Positions 16,748-25,935 of a stretch of 64,000 nucleotides of DNA are shown piece by piece. The first letter of the stretch is position 1. Each line of letters begins with the position of its first letter. This DNA comes from PALSA-1006 sp964571195. Lineage in GTDB: Bacteria > Pseudomonadota > Gammaproteobacteria > Burkholderiales > Gallionellaceae. The notes beneath the pieces were generated by a model. It did not search any database and was not told the DNA's origin. It saw nothing but the letters and a program-made list of their open reading frames with translations. Location of the stretch: the NCBI GenBank assembly GCA_964571195.1, contig CAZNAD010000004.1, positions 114,678 to 178,677 on the forward strand. The letters are read 5' to 3'. Position numbers and translations under genes: made by a program.

Positions 16748-17219
16748 GGGGGGGCTTTGTGCCACTACCCGCCACTGGATGTTGAGATTGATCTGCTCCT
16801 AAGCAGTCATTGACGCAAAATTTTCATTGCAGGAAAGCTGACGGTGACCGAGGGCAGGATCGTGGACTTAAGAGACGATCAACACTCGTACTTCGTAGGA
16901 CAGATGCTCGACCATTGCTGTCGTTCCAGTTTCCGAAATTTTCGTCTGCTGTTGTATGCATTGTGGAAGCTTGTATCTCTTCGGGCACACCAATACGCAT
17001 AATTGCGGTCACTTCATCCGCCCTTCATTCATCGCTATCAGCAATCAGTGCCTTTCCTACCAAGATCAAAACAGGTTTATATAATTGTCTTCGTCGCAAG
17101 CCACAATCGTATAAGGTAATATTTAGCTCATTTGTATTTGAAGCCCCCGTGTTACTTGGACGGTGTGCGGATGGATGGTTTTCAGAGGTTGGCGATTTCT
17201 GTTTGACGGAGAATATTTC
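16748..17219. other. Intergenic stretch before the second WD40-caspase gene
   Basis: About 470 bases with no gene I can support. A plus-strand frame opens at 16810 and another frame around 16855-17005 has some protein-like character, but neither has a start with a ribosome site or recognisable family features. A decayed gene is possible. The last bases carry GGAG about eight bases before the caspase ATG. Confidence 0.4.
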
Positions 17220-19982
17220 ATGTTCGTTCATTTGGTTAGAATTGTATTTTCTATCTTGTGCATGACAGGGGTGGCGGCCGAGTTACCGCAAGTGAAAATT
17301 GCGCCACAGTTGGGTCATAGTGGCATCGTGAGATCGGTCGCATTTTCTCCCGACGGACACACTGTTGTAACAGGCAGCGAGGACAACACTCTCAAGCTGT
17401 GGGATGTGGCCAGTGGGCGTGAATTGCGTACCCTGAGCGGGCATAGCGATAAGGTCATTTCAGTCGCCTTTTCCCCCGATGGCCACACTGTAGTATCTGG
17501 CGGCATTAATGGCAGCATCAAGCTTTGGGACGCAAACAGCGGGCAAGAGCTGCGCTCCTTTGGAGGGGGATATGAATTAACTTCAGTTGCTTTCTCACCC
17601 GATGGTCGTACCGTTGTGTCGAGCGATGCATATGGCGCTATCATCCTCTGGAATGCTGCCAATGGGAGCAAGCTACGCACCTTGAGCGGAAGTCAAGGTG
17701 TATATGTTTATTCAGTTGCCTTTTCTCCAGATGGACGCACCGTAGTTACGTCCAGTGACGACAGTACCATCAAATTGTGGGATGTTGCCAGTGGTCAAGT
17801 ATCAATTACTCTGAAAGGCGGGATGGGAAGCAACTTCAAATCTGTTGCTTTTTCCCCCGATGGTCATACCGTAGTATCGGGTGGCTTGGATGATATAAAG
17901 CTGTGGGATATTAGCAGCGGGCGGAACCTACGAACTCTGAAAGGTCATTCTAGTTGGGTAGATTCAGTCGCCTTCTCCCCAGATGGACGTAGGGTGGTGT
18001 CGGGCAGTTGGGATAACACCGGCAAGCTGTGGGATGTGGCCAGCGGGCGTGAACTGCGCACGCTGAAAGGTCATTCAAGTAGGATACGTTCAGTCGCGCT
18101 CTCTCCAGATGGCCGCACCGTGGTAACTGGGAGTGACGATCACACTCTCAAACTTTGGGATGTTACCAGCGGGCGTGAGCTGCGCCCCCTGAGTGGGCAT
18201 AATGCTCCCGTAAATTTGGTCGCATTTTCCCCTGACGGTCGAACCATGACATCGGACAGCCCAACCTCCAGTTCGCTGTGGGACGTTAACAGCGGGCGTG
18301 TGTTGAGCATACAGTGGAAATTGACTGATTCGCCGGGTTCCTTTGCCATTTCTCCAGATGGTCGTACCACGGTTACGGGCGATGACGGGGGGAGGCTCAC
18401 GCTTTGGGATCGTGGTAGTAGGCGTAGCTTGCACTATATGTCTCATGGTGATAGCAAAGTAACTTCAGTTGCATTTTCTCCAGACAGTCATGTCGTGGCG
18501 TCGGGCAGCCGAGATAAAACCGTAAAGCTGTGGGATGTTGCCAGTGGGCGTGAATTGCACACTCTGAACGGACATAGTGGCTGGGTGCTTGCGGTAGCCC
18601 TCTCTCCTGATGGTCGTAGAGTGATTTCAGGCAGCGAGGATGGTACAGCGAGACTTTGGGATGCGGCAACAGGAAAGGAACTTGCGCAGTTTGTTAGCTT
18701 CACCGACGGTGAGTGGGTTGCGATTACGTCAGAGGGGTACTACGATGCCTCGGAGCATGGTGACAAACACCTGAATGTCCGCATCGGCAACGGTCTGCGC
18801 GATGTGTACGGCATAGATCAATACCGCGAGTCTTTTTACCGTCCCGATCTGGTCAAACTTGCTTTGAGTGGTGGTTCGCTCAAGGATATGCGCAATATTG
18901 CATCGGTTAAGCCCGCGCCGCAAGTTGAGATTGTTGATACTCCCGCCAGCACATCTGATACCGAAACCAAAGTAACCGTGAAACTCACCGACATGGGCGG
19001 CGGTATCGGCGATGTGCGTTTGTATCTGAACGGCAGCGCGGTGTTGCTGGACAATTCGAGGGCACTCAAGCGCGTGAGCACGAACGATGGCACATCCGTG
19101 ACGCGCACCTACACCGTGAAACTCGGCAACGGCAAAAACGCGCTGCGTGCGATTGCATTCAACGCAGATAATTCGATGCAGAGCACGGATGCGCTGTTTG
19201 AGATCAATGCCTCTATCAAGGTCGTGCGCAAGCCCGCCTTGCACGCGATTATCGTCGGCATTCAGGAATTCAAGAATCCGAAACTCAAGCTTGAATTCCC
19301 GGTCGCGGATGCCGATCTCTTTGCTTCAACGTTAACAAAATCCGCCTCAGGCCTGTTCGACAAGATGGAGGTCAAAAAACTGACCACGCGCGAAGAAACG
19401 TCCAGCGAGAACATACGCAAAGAGCTGACGGCGTTGCGCAGCCTGAACCCTGATGACTTATTCGTGTTTTATGTGGCAAGCCACGGCACGGTGGATGACG
19501 GCGAGTATTTCCTCATCACCTCCAATGTGGGGCCGCTCTCCACCGACAAGCTGAAATCGGATGCCTTGCGGCAAAACGAGTTGAAGGAGCTTATCGCCAA
19601 CATACCCACTACCAAGAAGGTGATTGTGCTGGACACCTGTAATTCCGGCGCGTTGAGCGATGTGATGCTGACACGGGGCATGAGTGAAGATACGGCGATC
19701 AAGATTTTGTCGCGCGCAGTAGGCTCGACGATCCTGTCTGCTTCGACTTCTGCGCAAGAAGCACTAGAAGGCTACAAGGGGCATGGCCTGTTTACCTATG
19801 TGTTGGCAGAAGGATTGCGTGGCAAGGCCGATAAGGGCAAGAGCGGATTTATCAAAACCACCGATCTGGCGGATTATGTGGAAAGCGAAGTGCCGGAGAT
19901 TGCAGAAAAAGTATTCAAGCGCGCTCAGTACCCGACCAAGACGATCAGCGGGCAAGGATTCCATATAGGGAAGGTTCGGTAG
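17220..19982 (+). CDS. Exported WD40 (11 repeats) / caspase fusion protein
   Basis: The product has 920 residues from ATG 17220 (GGAG eight bases upstream; the frame extends further but without a better start). A signal peptide ends near GVAA. Eleven WD40 repeats of about 42 residues follow (each with FSPDG...KLWD), to about residue 490. The shared linker (GYYDASEHGDKHL, FYRPDLV) comes next, then an Ig-like segment (about 565-665) and a caspase-like domain (about 675-900). The dyad is His755 (VASHG) and Cys807 (LDTCNSG). Residues 871-882 are a degenerate EF-hand loop. The architecture matches the protein at 3689, but the WD repeats are far more regular, suggesting recent internal duplication. 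Function is unknown. Confidence 0.88.
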   Translation: MFVHLVRIVFSILCMTGVAAELPQVKIAPQLGHSGIVRSVAFSPDGHTVVTGSEDNTLKLWDVASGRELRTLSGHSDKVISVAFSPDGHTVVSGGINGSIKLWDANSGQELRSFGGGYELTSVAFSPDGRTVVSSDAYGAIILWNAANGSKLRTLSGSQGVYVYSVAFSPDGRTVVTSSDDSTIKLWDVASGQVSITLKGGMGSNFKSVAFSPDGHTVVSGGLDDIKLWDISSGRNLRTLKGHSSWVDSVAFSPDGRRVVSGSWDNTGKLWDVASGRELRTLKGHSSRIRSVALSPDGRTVVTGSDDHTLKLWDVTSGRELRPLSGHNAPVNLVAFSPDGRTMTSDSPTSSSLWDVNSGRVLSIQWKLTDSPGSFAISPDGRTTVTGDDGGRLTLWDRGSRRSLHYMSHGDSKVTSVAFSPDSHVVASGSRDKTVKLWDVASGRELHTLNGHSGWVLAVALSPDGRRVISGSEDGTARLWDAATGKELAQFVSFTDGEWVAITSEGYYDASEHGDKHLNVRIGNGLRDVYGIDQYRESFYRPDLVKLALSGGSLKDMRNIASVKPAPQVEIVDTPASTSDTETKVTVKLTDMGGGIGDVRLYLNGSAVLLDNSRALKRVSTNDGTSVTRTYTVKLGNGKNALRAIAFNADNSMQSTDALFEINASIKVVRKPALHAIIVGIQEFKNPKLKLEFPVADADLFASTLTKSASGLFDKMEVKKLTTREETSSENIRKELTALRSLNPDDLFVFYVASHGTVDDGEYFLITSNVGPLSTDKLKSDALRQNELKELIANIPTTKKVIVLDTCNSGALSDVMLTRGMSEDTAIKILSRAVGSTILSASTSAQEALEGYKGHGLFTYVLAEGLRGKADKGKSGFIKTTDLADYVESEVPEIAEKVFKRAQYPTKTISGQGFHIGKVR

Positions 19983-20233
19983 CTAATGTCGTTTTGAATG
20001 GATGCTTTTGCAGAAGCCGACTGTCGAGTTAGCCATCGATGCAGAAGCTCCCCATCAAGATTAACTTTCCACAAAGCAGCCACTCGTCATTGGCAGCAAA
20101 GGGTCGAAAGACGCCGCTCCCGTTTCGCTGTAATCCTTTTTCGTTGGAACAGATCTCTATAACGGCTTGGGATGGTCTTAAAGGCTCATCATCCGCATGA
20201 CGCAACGAGAGCATTCCGCTACACTCTCGCGCC

Positions 20234-22051
20234 ATGAAATGGTTCTCCCGCTCCTTGTTGCTGCTGGTGTGTTGTTCTGCCCAGACTGCTTTTGCCGCAC
20301 ATGCCATCGCGCTGCATGGCACACCGAAATATCCCGCCGGTTTTGCACATTTTGATTATGTCGATACGCAGGCTCATCAAGGCGGCGAGTTGCGCACTTC
20401 CAGTCTGGGTAACTTCGAAAAGCTGAACCCGTTCATCCTCAAGGGCTACTCCGCCGAGGGCTTGCAGCAACTGGTGTTTGAGACGTTGGGGGTGGCCTCG
20501 TGGGACGAGCCGGATACGGTGTACGGGTTGCTGGCCGAAGATATCGCGTTGGCTGCGGACGGCTTGTCGCTGACCTTTCGCCTCAATCGCCAGGCGCGCT
20601 TTTCCAACGGCGACCCGGTGCTGGCGGAAGATGTGAAATATTCCTTCGACCAGTTGATGGGCAAACACGCCACACCTTTGTATCGCCGTTACTGGAGCGA
20701 TGTGAAGCATATGGTGGTGCTCGATCCCTATACCGTGCGTGCCGATTTCCGGCGCAAGAACCATGAATTGAAACTCATCGTCTGTCAGTTGCCGGTGTTC
20801 TCGCGCAAGTGGGGCGGCGGCAAGTCGTTTGACAAGACCATTCTGGATACGCCGCTGGCGAGCGGGCCATATGTGGTCGAGGCGTTCGATCTCGGCAAAC
20901 GGATCACCTATCGTCGCAATCCAAACTATTGGGGCAACACACATCCGACCCGGCGCGGCATGTTCAATTTCGAGCGCATCACTTACCGTTATTACAAAGA
21001 CACGCTCACGCGCATGGAGGGATTGAAGGCGGGCGAGATCGATTTCATCCAGGAGAATTCTTCCAAGAACTGGGCGCGCAGCCATCAGGGCAAACGCTGG
21101 GCACAGGGCGAGTTGGTAAAGACCTTGTTCCCGCATCAGAACGGCGCGGGCTGGCAGGGTTTTTCGATGAATACGCGCCGCCCGTTGTTTCAGGATAAAC
21201 GGGTGCGTCAGGCGTTGTGGCTGGCGATGGATTTCGAGTGGATGAACCGCCAGTTGTTCTTCAACCTGTACAAACGCAGTCCGAGTTATTTCAGCAATAC
21301 CGAGCTGGCGGCGACCGGGCAGCCGGATGCGCGCGAGTCGAAGGTGTTGCACGAGTTGGAGGCGGAGTACGGCGCGAAATTACCCGCCGGGGTCTTCGAC
21401 GAGATACCGGCTCCACCGACCACGCTGCCGCCGCATTCCTTGCGCGACAATCTGCGTCAGGCGCGCGAACTGCTGGCCCAGGCGGGCTGGGTGTACCGCG
21501 ACGGGGCGCTACGCGATGCCCAAGGGCAGCCGTTCCGGGTCGAGGTGATGCTCGGTGACCGCATGATGGAAAGAGTCTGTGCCGCTTATGCGCGCAACCT
21601 GGAAAAGCTCGGCATACGCCTCGATTACCGTGTGTACGACGCGGCGCTGGCGCAGCGCAAGGAAGAGAACTTTGATTACGACATGACGGTGGGGCTGATG
21701 GGCGGTTCGCAGAGTCCCGGCAACGAGTTGTTCGATTATTTTGGCTCGGCCAGTCGCGACCAGCCCGGTTCCAGCAATCTCATGGGGGTCGCCGATCCGG
21801 TGGTGGATGCCCTGATCAACCGTATCATCCGTGCCGAGCGCCGCGATGAGCTGGTGACGCTGGTGCGGGTGCTCGACCGCGTGTTGCGGCTGGGGTATTA
21901 CATGGTGCCGCATTTCCATAGCAACAGCCATCGGGTCTCTTATCGGCGGACACTGGCGCAGCCGGTTACCTTGCCGCGCTACTACAACATCGAGGAGTGG
22001 GCGATCAAGAGCTGGTGGATGAAGCCTGCGGACGGGGAGAACCGACCATGA
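20234..22051 (+). CDS. yejA: Periplasmic peptide-binding protein of a YejABEF-type ABC transporter
   Basis: The product has 605 residues with a signal peptide (cleavage near AFA, residue 20) and the SBP_bac_5 fold of oligopeptide-binding proteins. GDPVLAEDVKYSFDQLM, GSGPYVV-type (SGPYVVEAFDLGKRITYRRN) and DKRVRQALWLAMDFEWMN are characteristic, and the sequence is closest to YejA. It binds peptides in the periplasm and delivers them to YejBE. The stop overlaps the yejB start. About 250 bases without a gene precede it. There is no clear ribosome site upstream of the ATG, which is unusual for this operon. Confidence 0.92.
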   Translation: MKWFSRSLLLLVCCSAQTAFAAHAIALHGTPKYPAGFAHFDYVDTQAHQGGELRTSSLGNFEKLNPFILKGYSAEGLQQLVFETLGVASWDEPDTVYGLLAEDIALAADGLSLTFRLNRQARFSNGDPVLAEDVKYSFDQLMGKHATPLYRRYWSDVKHMVVLDPYTVRADFRRKNHELKLIVCQLPVFSRKWGGGKSFDKTILDTPLASGPYVVEAFDLGKRITYRRNPNYWGNTHPTRRGMFNFERITYRYYKDTLTRMEGLKAGEIDFIQENSSKNWARSHQGKRWAQGELVKTLFPHQNGAGWQGFSMNTRRPLFQDKRVRQALWLAMDFEWMNRQLFFNLYKRSPSYFSNTELAATGQPDARESKVLHELEAEYGAKLPAGVFDEIPAPPTTLPPHSLRDNLRQARELLAQAGWVYRDGALRDAQGQPFRVEVMLGDRMMERVCAAYARNLEKLGIRLDYRVYDAALAQRKEENFDYDMTVGLMGGSQSPGNELFDYFGSASRDQPGSSNLMGVADPVVDALINRIIRAERRDELVTLVRVLDRVLRLGYYMVPHFHSNSHRVSYRRTLAQPVTLPRYYNIEEWAIKSWWMKPADGENRP

Positions 22052-23103
22052 TGCGATATATCGCCAAGCGCCTATTGCTGATGATCCCCACTTTGCTGGG
22101 GGTGCTGTTGCTTACCTTTGCCGTGATCCAGTTCGTGCCGGGTGGCCCGGTGGAGCAGATGGTGAGTGTCATGCGCGGCAAAGGCGTGGGCGGGGGCGAA
22201 GCCGGTGGCGGCCAGCAGGCGGTGTATCGCGGCCAGCAGGGTATCGACGCGGAGCGGCTGGCGGAGATTAAAGAGATGTACGGTTTCGACAAGCCCGCGC
22301 CGGAACGTTTCTGGATCATGCTCAAGGGTTTTGCCACGCTCGATCTGGGCACCAGTTTCTTCCACCAGAAATCGGTATGGGAACTCATCAAGGAGAAGAT
22401 GCCGGTGTCCCTGTCGCTGGGACTGTGGGCATTGGTCATCACTTATCTGATCTCCATCCCGATGGGTATCGCCAAAGCGGTACGCGACGGTTCGCGTTTC
22501 GATACCGCGACCAGTTTTCTGATCCTGAGCGGTTATGCCATCCCCAGTTTCGTGCTGGGGGTGCTGCTGCTGGTGTTGTTCGGCGGCGGCAGTTTCCTGC
22601 AATGGTTCCCGTTGCGCGGGCTGACTTCGGACAACTGGGAGCAGTTGTCCATGTTCGGCAAGGTCTCGGATTATCTGTGGCATATCGCGCTGCCGGTGTT
22701 TGCCGAGGTGGTGGGCAGTTTTGCGGTCATCACCATGCTCACCAAGAACACCTTCATCGAAGAGATCCGCAAACAATACGTGCTCACCGCGCGCGCCAAA
22801 GGGCTGCCTGAACGTACCGTGTTGTACCGGCATATCTTCCGCAATGCCTTGTTGCCGCTGCTGACGGGCTTTCCGGCGGCGTTCATCGGCGCGTTCTTCA
22901 CCGGCAGTTTGTTGATCGAGACGCTGTTCTCGCTGGATGGCTTGGGGCTGTTGTCCTATAACGCCATCATGCAGCGCGACTATCCGGTGGTGATGGGGAC
23001 GCTGTTCATCTTCACCATCGCGGGATTGTTTGCCAAGCTGATCTCGGACATCAGCTACGTACTGGCTGACCCGCGCGTGAAGTTCGAGGGAGTGGCAAAG
23101 TGA
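22048..23103 (+). CDS. yejB: Peptide ABC transporter permease YejB
   Basis: The product has 351 residues from ATG 22048, which overlaps the yejA stop (ATGA) and has GGGGAGA upstream. It has six membrane segments of the BPD_transp_1 type and the EAA-type loop IRKQYVLTARAKGLPERTVLYRH that docks to the ATPase. A glycine-rich insertion (GKGVGGGEAGGGQQ) after the first membrane segment is typical of YejB rather than of OppB. It sits in the inner membrane with YejE. The gene overlaps yejE by four bases. Confidence 0.93.
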   Translation: MMRYIAKRLLLMIPTLLGVLLLTFAVIQFVPGGPVEQMVSVMRGKGVGGGEAGGGQQAVYRGQQGIDAERLAEIKEMYGFDKPAPERFWIMLKGFATLDLGTSFFHQKSVWELIKEKMPVSLSLGLWALVITYLISIPMGIAKAVRDGSRFDTATSFLILSGYAIPSFVLGVLLLVLFGGGSFLQWFPLRGLTSDNWEQLSMFGKVSDYLWHIALPVFAEVVGSFAVITMLTKNTFIEEIRKQYVLTARAKGLPERTVLYRHIFRNALLPLLTGFPAAFIGAFFTGSLLIETLFSLDGLGLLSYNAIMQRDYPVVMGTLFIFTIAGLFAKLISDISYVLADPRVKFEGVAK

Positions 23104-24167
23104 GCGAAATGGCGGAAGCGATCAAGCCGGAGGTGGTGTCGGTGTCGCCCAACCAGCAACGCTGGCGGCGTTTCCGTCAGCATCGTTTGGGCTATGCCAG
23201 TCTGCTCATCTTTGTCACGCTGTTCGTACTCAGCCTGTTCGCCGAAGTCATCTCCAATGACCGGCCCTTGCTGGTGTCTTATCAGGGCACGCTGTATGTG
23301 CCACTGCTGCACGATTATCCCGAGAGTACCTTCGGCGGCGATTTTCCGACACCGGCTGATTATCTCGATCCATTCATCCGCGAACAGTTCGACCGTCCCG
23401 GCAATTGGGCGATCTATCCGCTCAACACCTATCGTTACGACACGCTGAATTATTTCTCGCAACTGCCCAATCCTGCGCCGCCCAACGCGCAGAACTGGCT
23501 GGGTACGGATGATCGCGGACGTGATGTGCTGGCGCGCGCGTTGTACGGCTTCCGCGTGTCGGTGCTGTTCGGCATGGCGCTGACGCTGATCGGTGTGGTG
23601 CTGGGGATACTGGCCGGGGCGTTGCAGGGGTATTTCGGCGGGCGGGTCGATCTGTATCTGCAACGTTTCAGCGAGATATGGGGTTCGCTGCCGGAGCTGT
23701 ATCTGTTGCTCATCTTTGCCGCCATCTTCCAGCCCAGCATCACGCTGTTGCTCATCCTGCTATCGCTGTTCGGTTGGCTGGGGCTGGCCGATTATGTGCG
23801 CGCCGAGTTCCTGCGTAACCGCCAGCTCGATTATGTGCGTGCCGCACGTGCGCTGGGCCTGGGTAACCGCCAGATCATGTGGCGCCACATCCTGCCCAAC
23901 AGTCTGACGCCGGTCATCACCTTTCTGCCGTTCCGCATGAGTGTGGCGATCACCGCGCTGACCAGTCTGGACTTCCTCGGTCTCGGTGTGCCGCCTTCCA
24001 CGCCCAGCCTGGGTGAGTTGCTGGCGCAGGGTAAGGACAATCTCGATGCCTGGTGGATAGGACTAGCCGCTTTCATGGTGCTGTTCGTCACGCTGTTGTT
24101 ACTGGTGTTCATCGGTGAGGCTTTGCGCGATGCGTTCGACACGCGCAAGAGCGGGAGCGGACGATGA
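23100..24167 (+). CDS. yejE: Peptide ABC transporter permease YejE
   Basis: The product has 355 residues and begins at GTG 23100, overlapping the yejB stop (GTGA). It has an N-terminal OppC_N segment with one membrane helix, a periplasmic stretch (TDDRGRDVLARALYGFRVS) and five further helices. The EAA-type loop is RNRQLDYVRAARALGLGNRQ. It pairs with YejB in the inner membrane. A 151-base gap with a structured repeat separates it from yejF. Confidence 0.93.
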   Translation: MSEMAEAIKPEVVSVSPNQQRWRRFRQHRLGYASLLIFVTLFVLSLFAEVISNDRPLLVSYQGTLYVPLLHDYPESTFGGDFPTPADYLDPFIREQFDRPGNWAIYPLNTYRYDTLNYFSQLPNPAPPNAQNWLGTDDRGRDVLARALYGFRVSVLFGMALTLIGVVLGILAGALQGYFGGRVDLYLQRFSEIWGSLPELYLLLIFAAIFQPSITLLLILLSLFGWLGLADYVRAEFLRNRQLDYVRAARALGLGNRQIMWRHILPNSLTPVITFLPFRMSVAITALTSLDFLGLGVPPSTPSLGELLAQGKDNLDAWWIGLAAFMVLFVTLLLLVFIGEALRDAFDTRKSGSGR

Positions 24168-24200
24168 GACTGAACCTTTCACCACAGAGACAGAGCGTGT

Positions 24201-24247
24201 GTTGTTGGGACTTTAGTCCCTTACAACCACGGCCTACTCCTTGCGGG
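24201..24247 (+). repeat. Structured intergenic repeat, copy A (hairpin plus conserved tail)
   Basis: The 47 bases contain the hairpin GGGAC-TTTA-GTCCC followed by a conserved tail that includes CCACGGCCTACTCC and ends in GCGGG. An inverted copy lies at 27637-27683 with 38 of 47 identical positions. In that copy the stem is GGGGC-GCAA-GCCCC, so one stem pair changes from A-T to G-C on both sides. This points to selection or origin as a folded unit. Confidence 0.7.
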
Positions 24248-24318
24248 CACAGAGGCACAGAGAAATACACTACATTGATTTGCCGATGCGCCAGAGCCTG
24301 GGCAGCGAGGTTCTCGAA

Positions 24319-25920
24319 ATGAGCAATACGCTACTGGAAGTGCGCAAACTCAGCGTGAGTTTTAATGCGAGTGCCGATGCGGCGCGCGCCGTCGATGGTG
24401 TTTCGTTCAGCATCGCGGCGGGCGAGAAGTTTGCGCTGGTCGGTGAATCCGGTTCCGGCAAGAGTGTCACTGCGCTGTCGTTGTTGCGTCTGGTGCAGGC
24501 GCGCTCCAGCGGCGAGGTGTTGTTCGCGGGTGAAGACCTGGTGGCTGCCAGCGAGCGGCGCTTGCGCGGTATCCGTGGCAAAGACATCGCCATGATCTTT
24601 CAGGAGCCGATGACCGCGCTCAACCCGCTGATACGCATCGGCGAACAGATCACCGAGGTGTTGTCGCTGCACGAAGGGCTGGCTTTTGCACCGGCGCGTG
24701 AACGCGCCATCGCGCTGCTGGCGCGTACCGGCATCACCGAAGCGGAGCGCCGTTTTGGCAGCTACCCGCACGAACTTTCCGGCGGGCAGCGGCAACGCGC
24801 CATGATCGCGATGGCGCTGGCCTGCCGTCCAAAGCTGCTCATCGCCGATGAGCCGACCACCGCGCTGGATGTGACTATCCGGGTGCAGATCATGGCGTTG
24901 CTGGAGGAGTTGCAGCGTGAGTACGGTATGGCGATCCTGCTCATCACCCACGATCTCAATCTGGTGCGGCGCTTCGCCGACCGGGTGGGGGTGATGCAGT
25001 CCGGGCGTCTGGTCGAGATGGCGGCTACCGAACAGCTTTTCTCCCAGCCGCAACATGCCTACACGCAACGCCTGCTCGACAGCCGTCCGCGCAAGATGGT
25101 GCAGGCACTGTCGGCGGATGCGCAGGCCGCGCCTGAATTGCTGCGCGGCGAGAAGGTGCGCGTCGAATTCTCCTATCCGCTCGGCTGGTTCAAAAAGAAG
25201 GTCTTTACTGCCGTGGACGGAGTGAGTCTCGCGCTGAAACGCGGCGAGACGCTGGGTATCGTCGGCGAGTCGGGTTCCGGCAAGTCCACCTTGGCGATGG
25301 CGTTGTTGGCCTTGCAGCCGCTCGCCGGAGGCGAGACGGTGTTCGATGGGCAGGTGTTGCAAAGCATTCCGTCGCGCCGCCTGCGGACCTTGCGCGCCAG
25401 GATGCAGGTGGTGTTCCAAGACCCGTTCGCCAGTCTGTCGCCACGCCTCACCATCGAAGAGATCGTGGGTGAGGGGCTGGCTTTGCATCAGCCGGATATG
25501 CCCGTGGACGAGCGCCGCAGACGTATCGCGCTGGCTTTGCAGGAGGTGGGGCTGGAGCCGGAAGTGGGGATGCGTTATCCGCACGAGTTCTCCGGCGGGC
25601 AGCGCCAACGCATCGCCATCGCACGCGCACTCATCCTCGAACCGCAGTTGGTGGTGCTGGATGAGCCCACCAGTGCGCTGGATGCTTCGGTGCAGCGTCA
25701 GGTGCTGGAATTGCTGGCCGGGTTACAAGCCAAACACGGTATGAGTTATCTGCTCATCAGTCACGATCTCGAAGTGATCGCCGCGATGTCGCACCGTATC
25801 GCGGTGATGCAAGGCGGGCGTATCGTCGAGCAGGGTGATGCGGAGGAACTCATCGCGGCACCGCAACAGGCATATACACGCCAGTTGCTCGCAAGTGTGT
25901 TTGGTGCGGAGCGCGCTTAA
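24319..25920 (+). CDS. yejF: Peptide ABC transporter ATPase, fused double domain
   Basis: The product has 533 residues from ATG 24319 (GAGG eight bases upstream). It contains two complete ABC domains in one chain, as in YejF. Each has a Walker A box GESGSGKS, an LSGGQRQR or FSGGQRQR signature and a Walker B ending in DEPT. It drives YejBE transport from the cytoplasmic face. Although separated from yejE by about 150 bases containing a palindromic repeat, it remains on the same strand and is most likely part of the operon. Confidence 0.93.
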   Translation: MSNTLLEVRKLSVSFNASADAARAVDGVSFSIAAGEKFALVGESGSGKSVTALSLLRLVQARSSGEVLFAGEDLVAASERRLRGIRGKDIAMIFQEPMTALNPLIRIGEQITEVLSLHEGLAFAPARERAIALLARTGITEAERRFGSYPHELSGGQRQRAMIAMALACRPKLLIADEPTTALDVTIRVQIMALLEELQREYGMAILLITHDLNLVRRFADRVGVMQSGRLVEMAATEQLFSQPQHAYTQRLLDSRPRKMVQALSADAQAAPELLRGEKVRVEFSYPLGWFKKKVFTAVDGVSLALKRGETLGIVGESGSGKSTLAMALLALQPLAGGETVFDGQVLQSIPSRRLRTLRARMQVVFQDPFASLSPRLTIEEIVGEGLALHQPDMPVDERRRRIALALQEVGLEPEVGMRYPHEFSGGQRQRIAIARALILEPQLVVLDEPTSALDASVQRQVLELLAGLQAKHGMSYLLISHDLEVIAAMSHRIAVMQGGRIVEQGDAEELIAAPQQAYTRQLLASVFGAERA

Positions 25921-25935
25921 AGCAATACGGCAGGA

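Noticed and set aside
16810..17265. A 151-codon plus-strand frame before the second WD40-caspase gene
   Set aside because: No ribosome site and no recognisable domain. Its end overlaps the signal peptide region of the caspase gene, which has the better start.
17344..18690. Regular repeats of about 126 bases considered as a non-coding tandem array
   Set aside because: They are in frame and encode WD40 repeats with FSPDG and KLWD landmarks, so they are coding.
24331..25608. A 425-codon open frame on the minus strand opposite yejF
   Set aside because: It is rich in His, Gln and Arg, the typical antisense translation of an ABC ATPase, and yejF is complete on the other strand.
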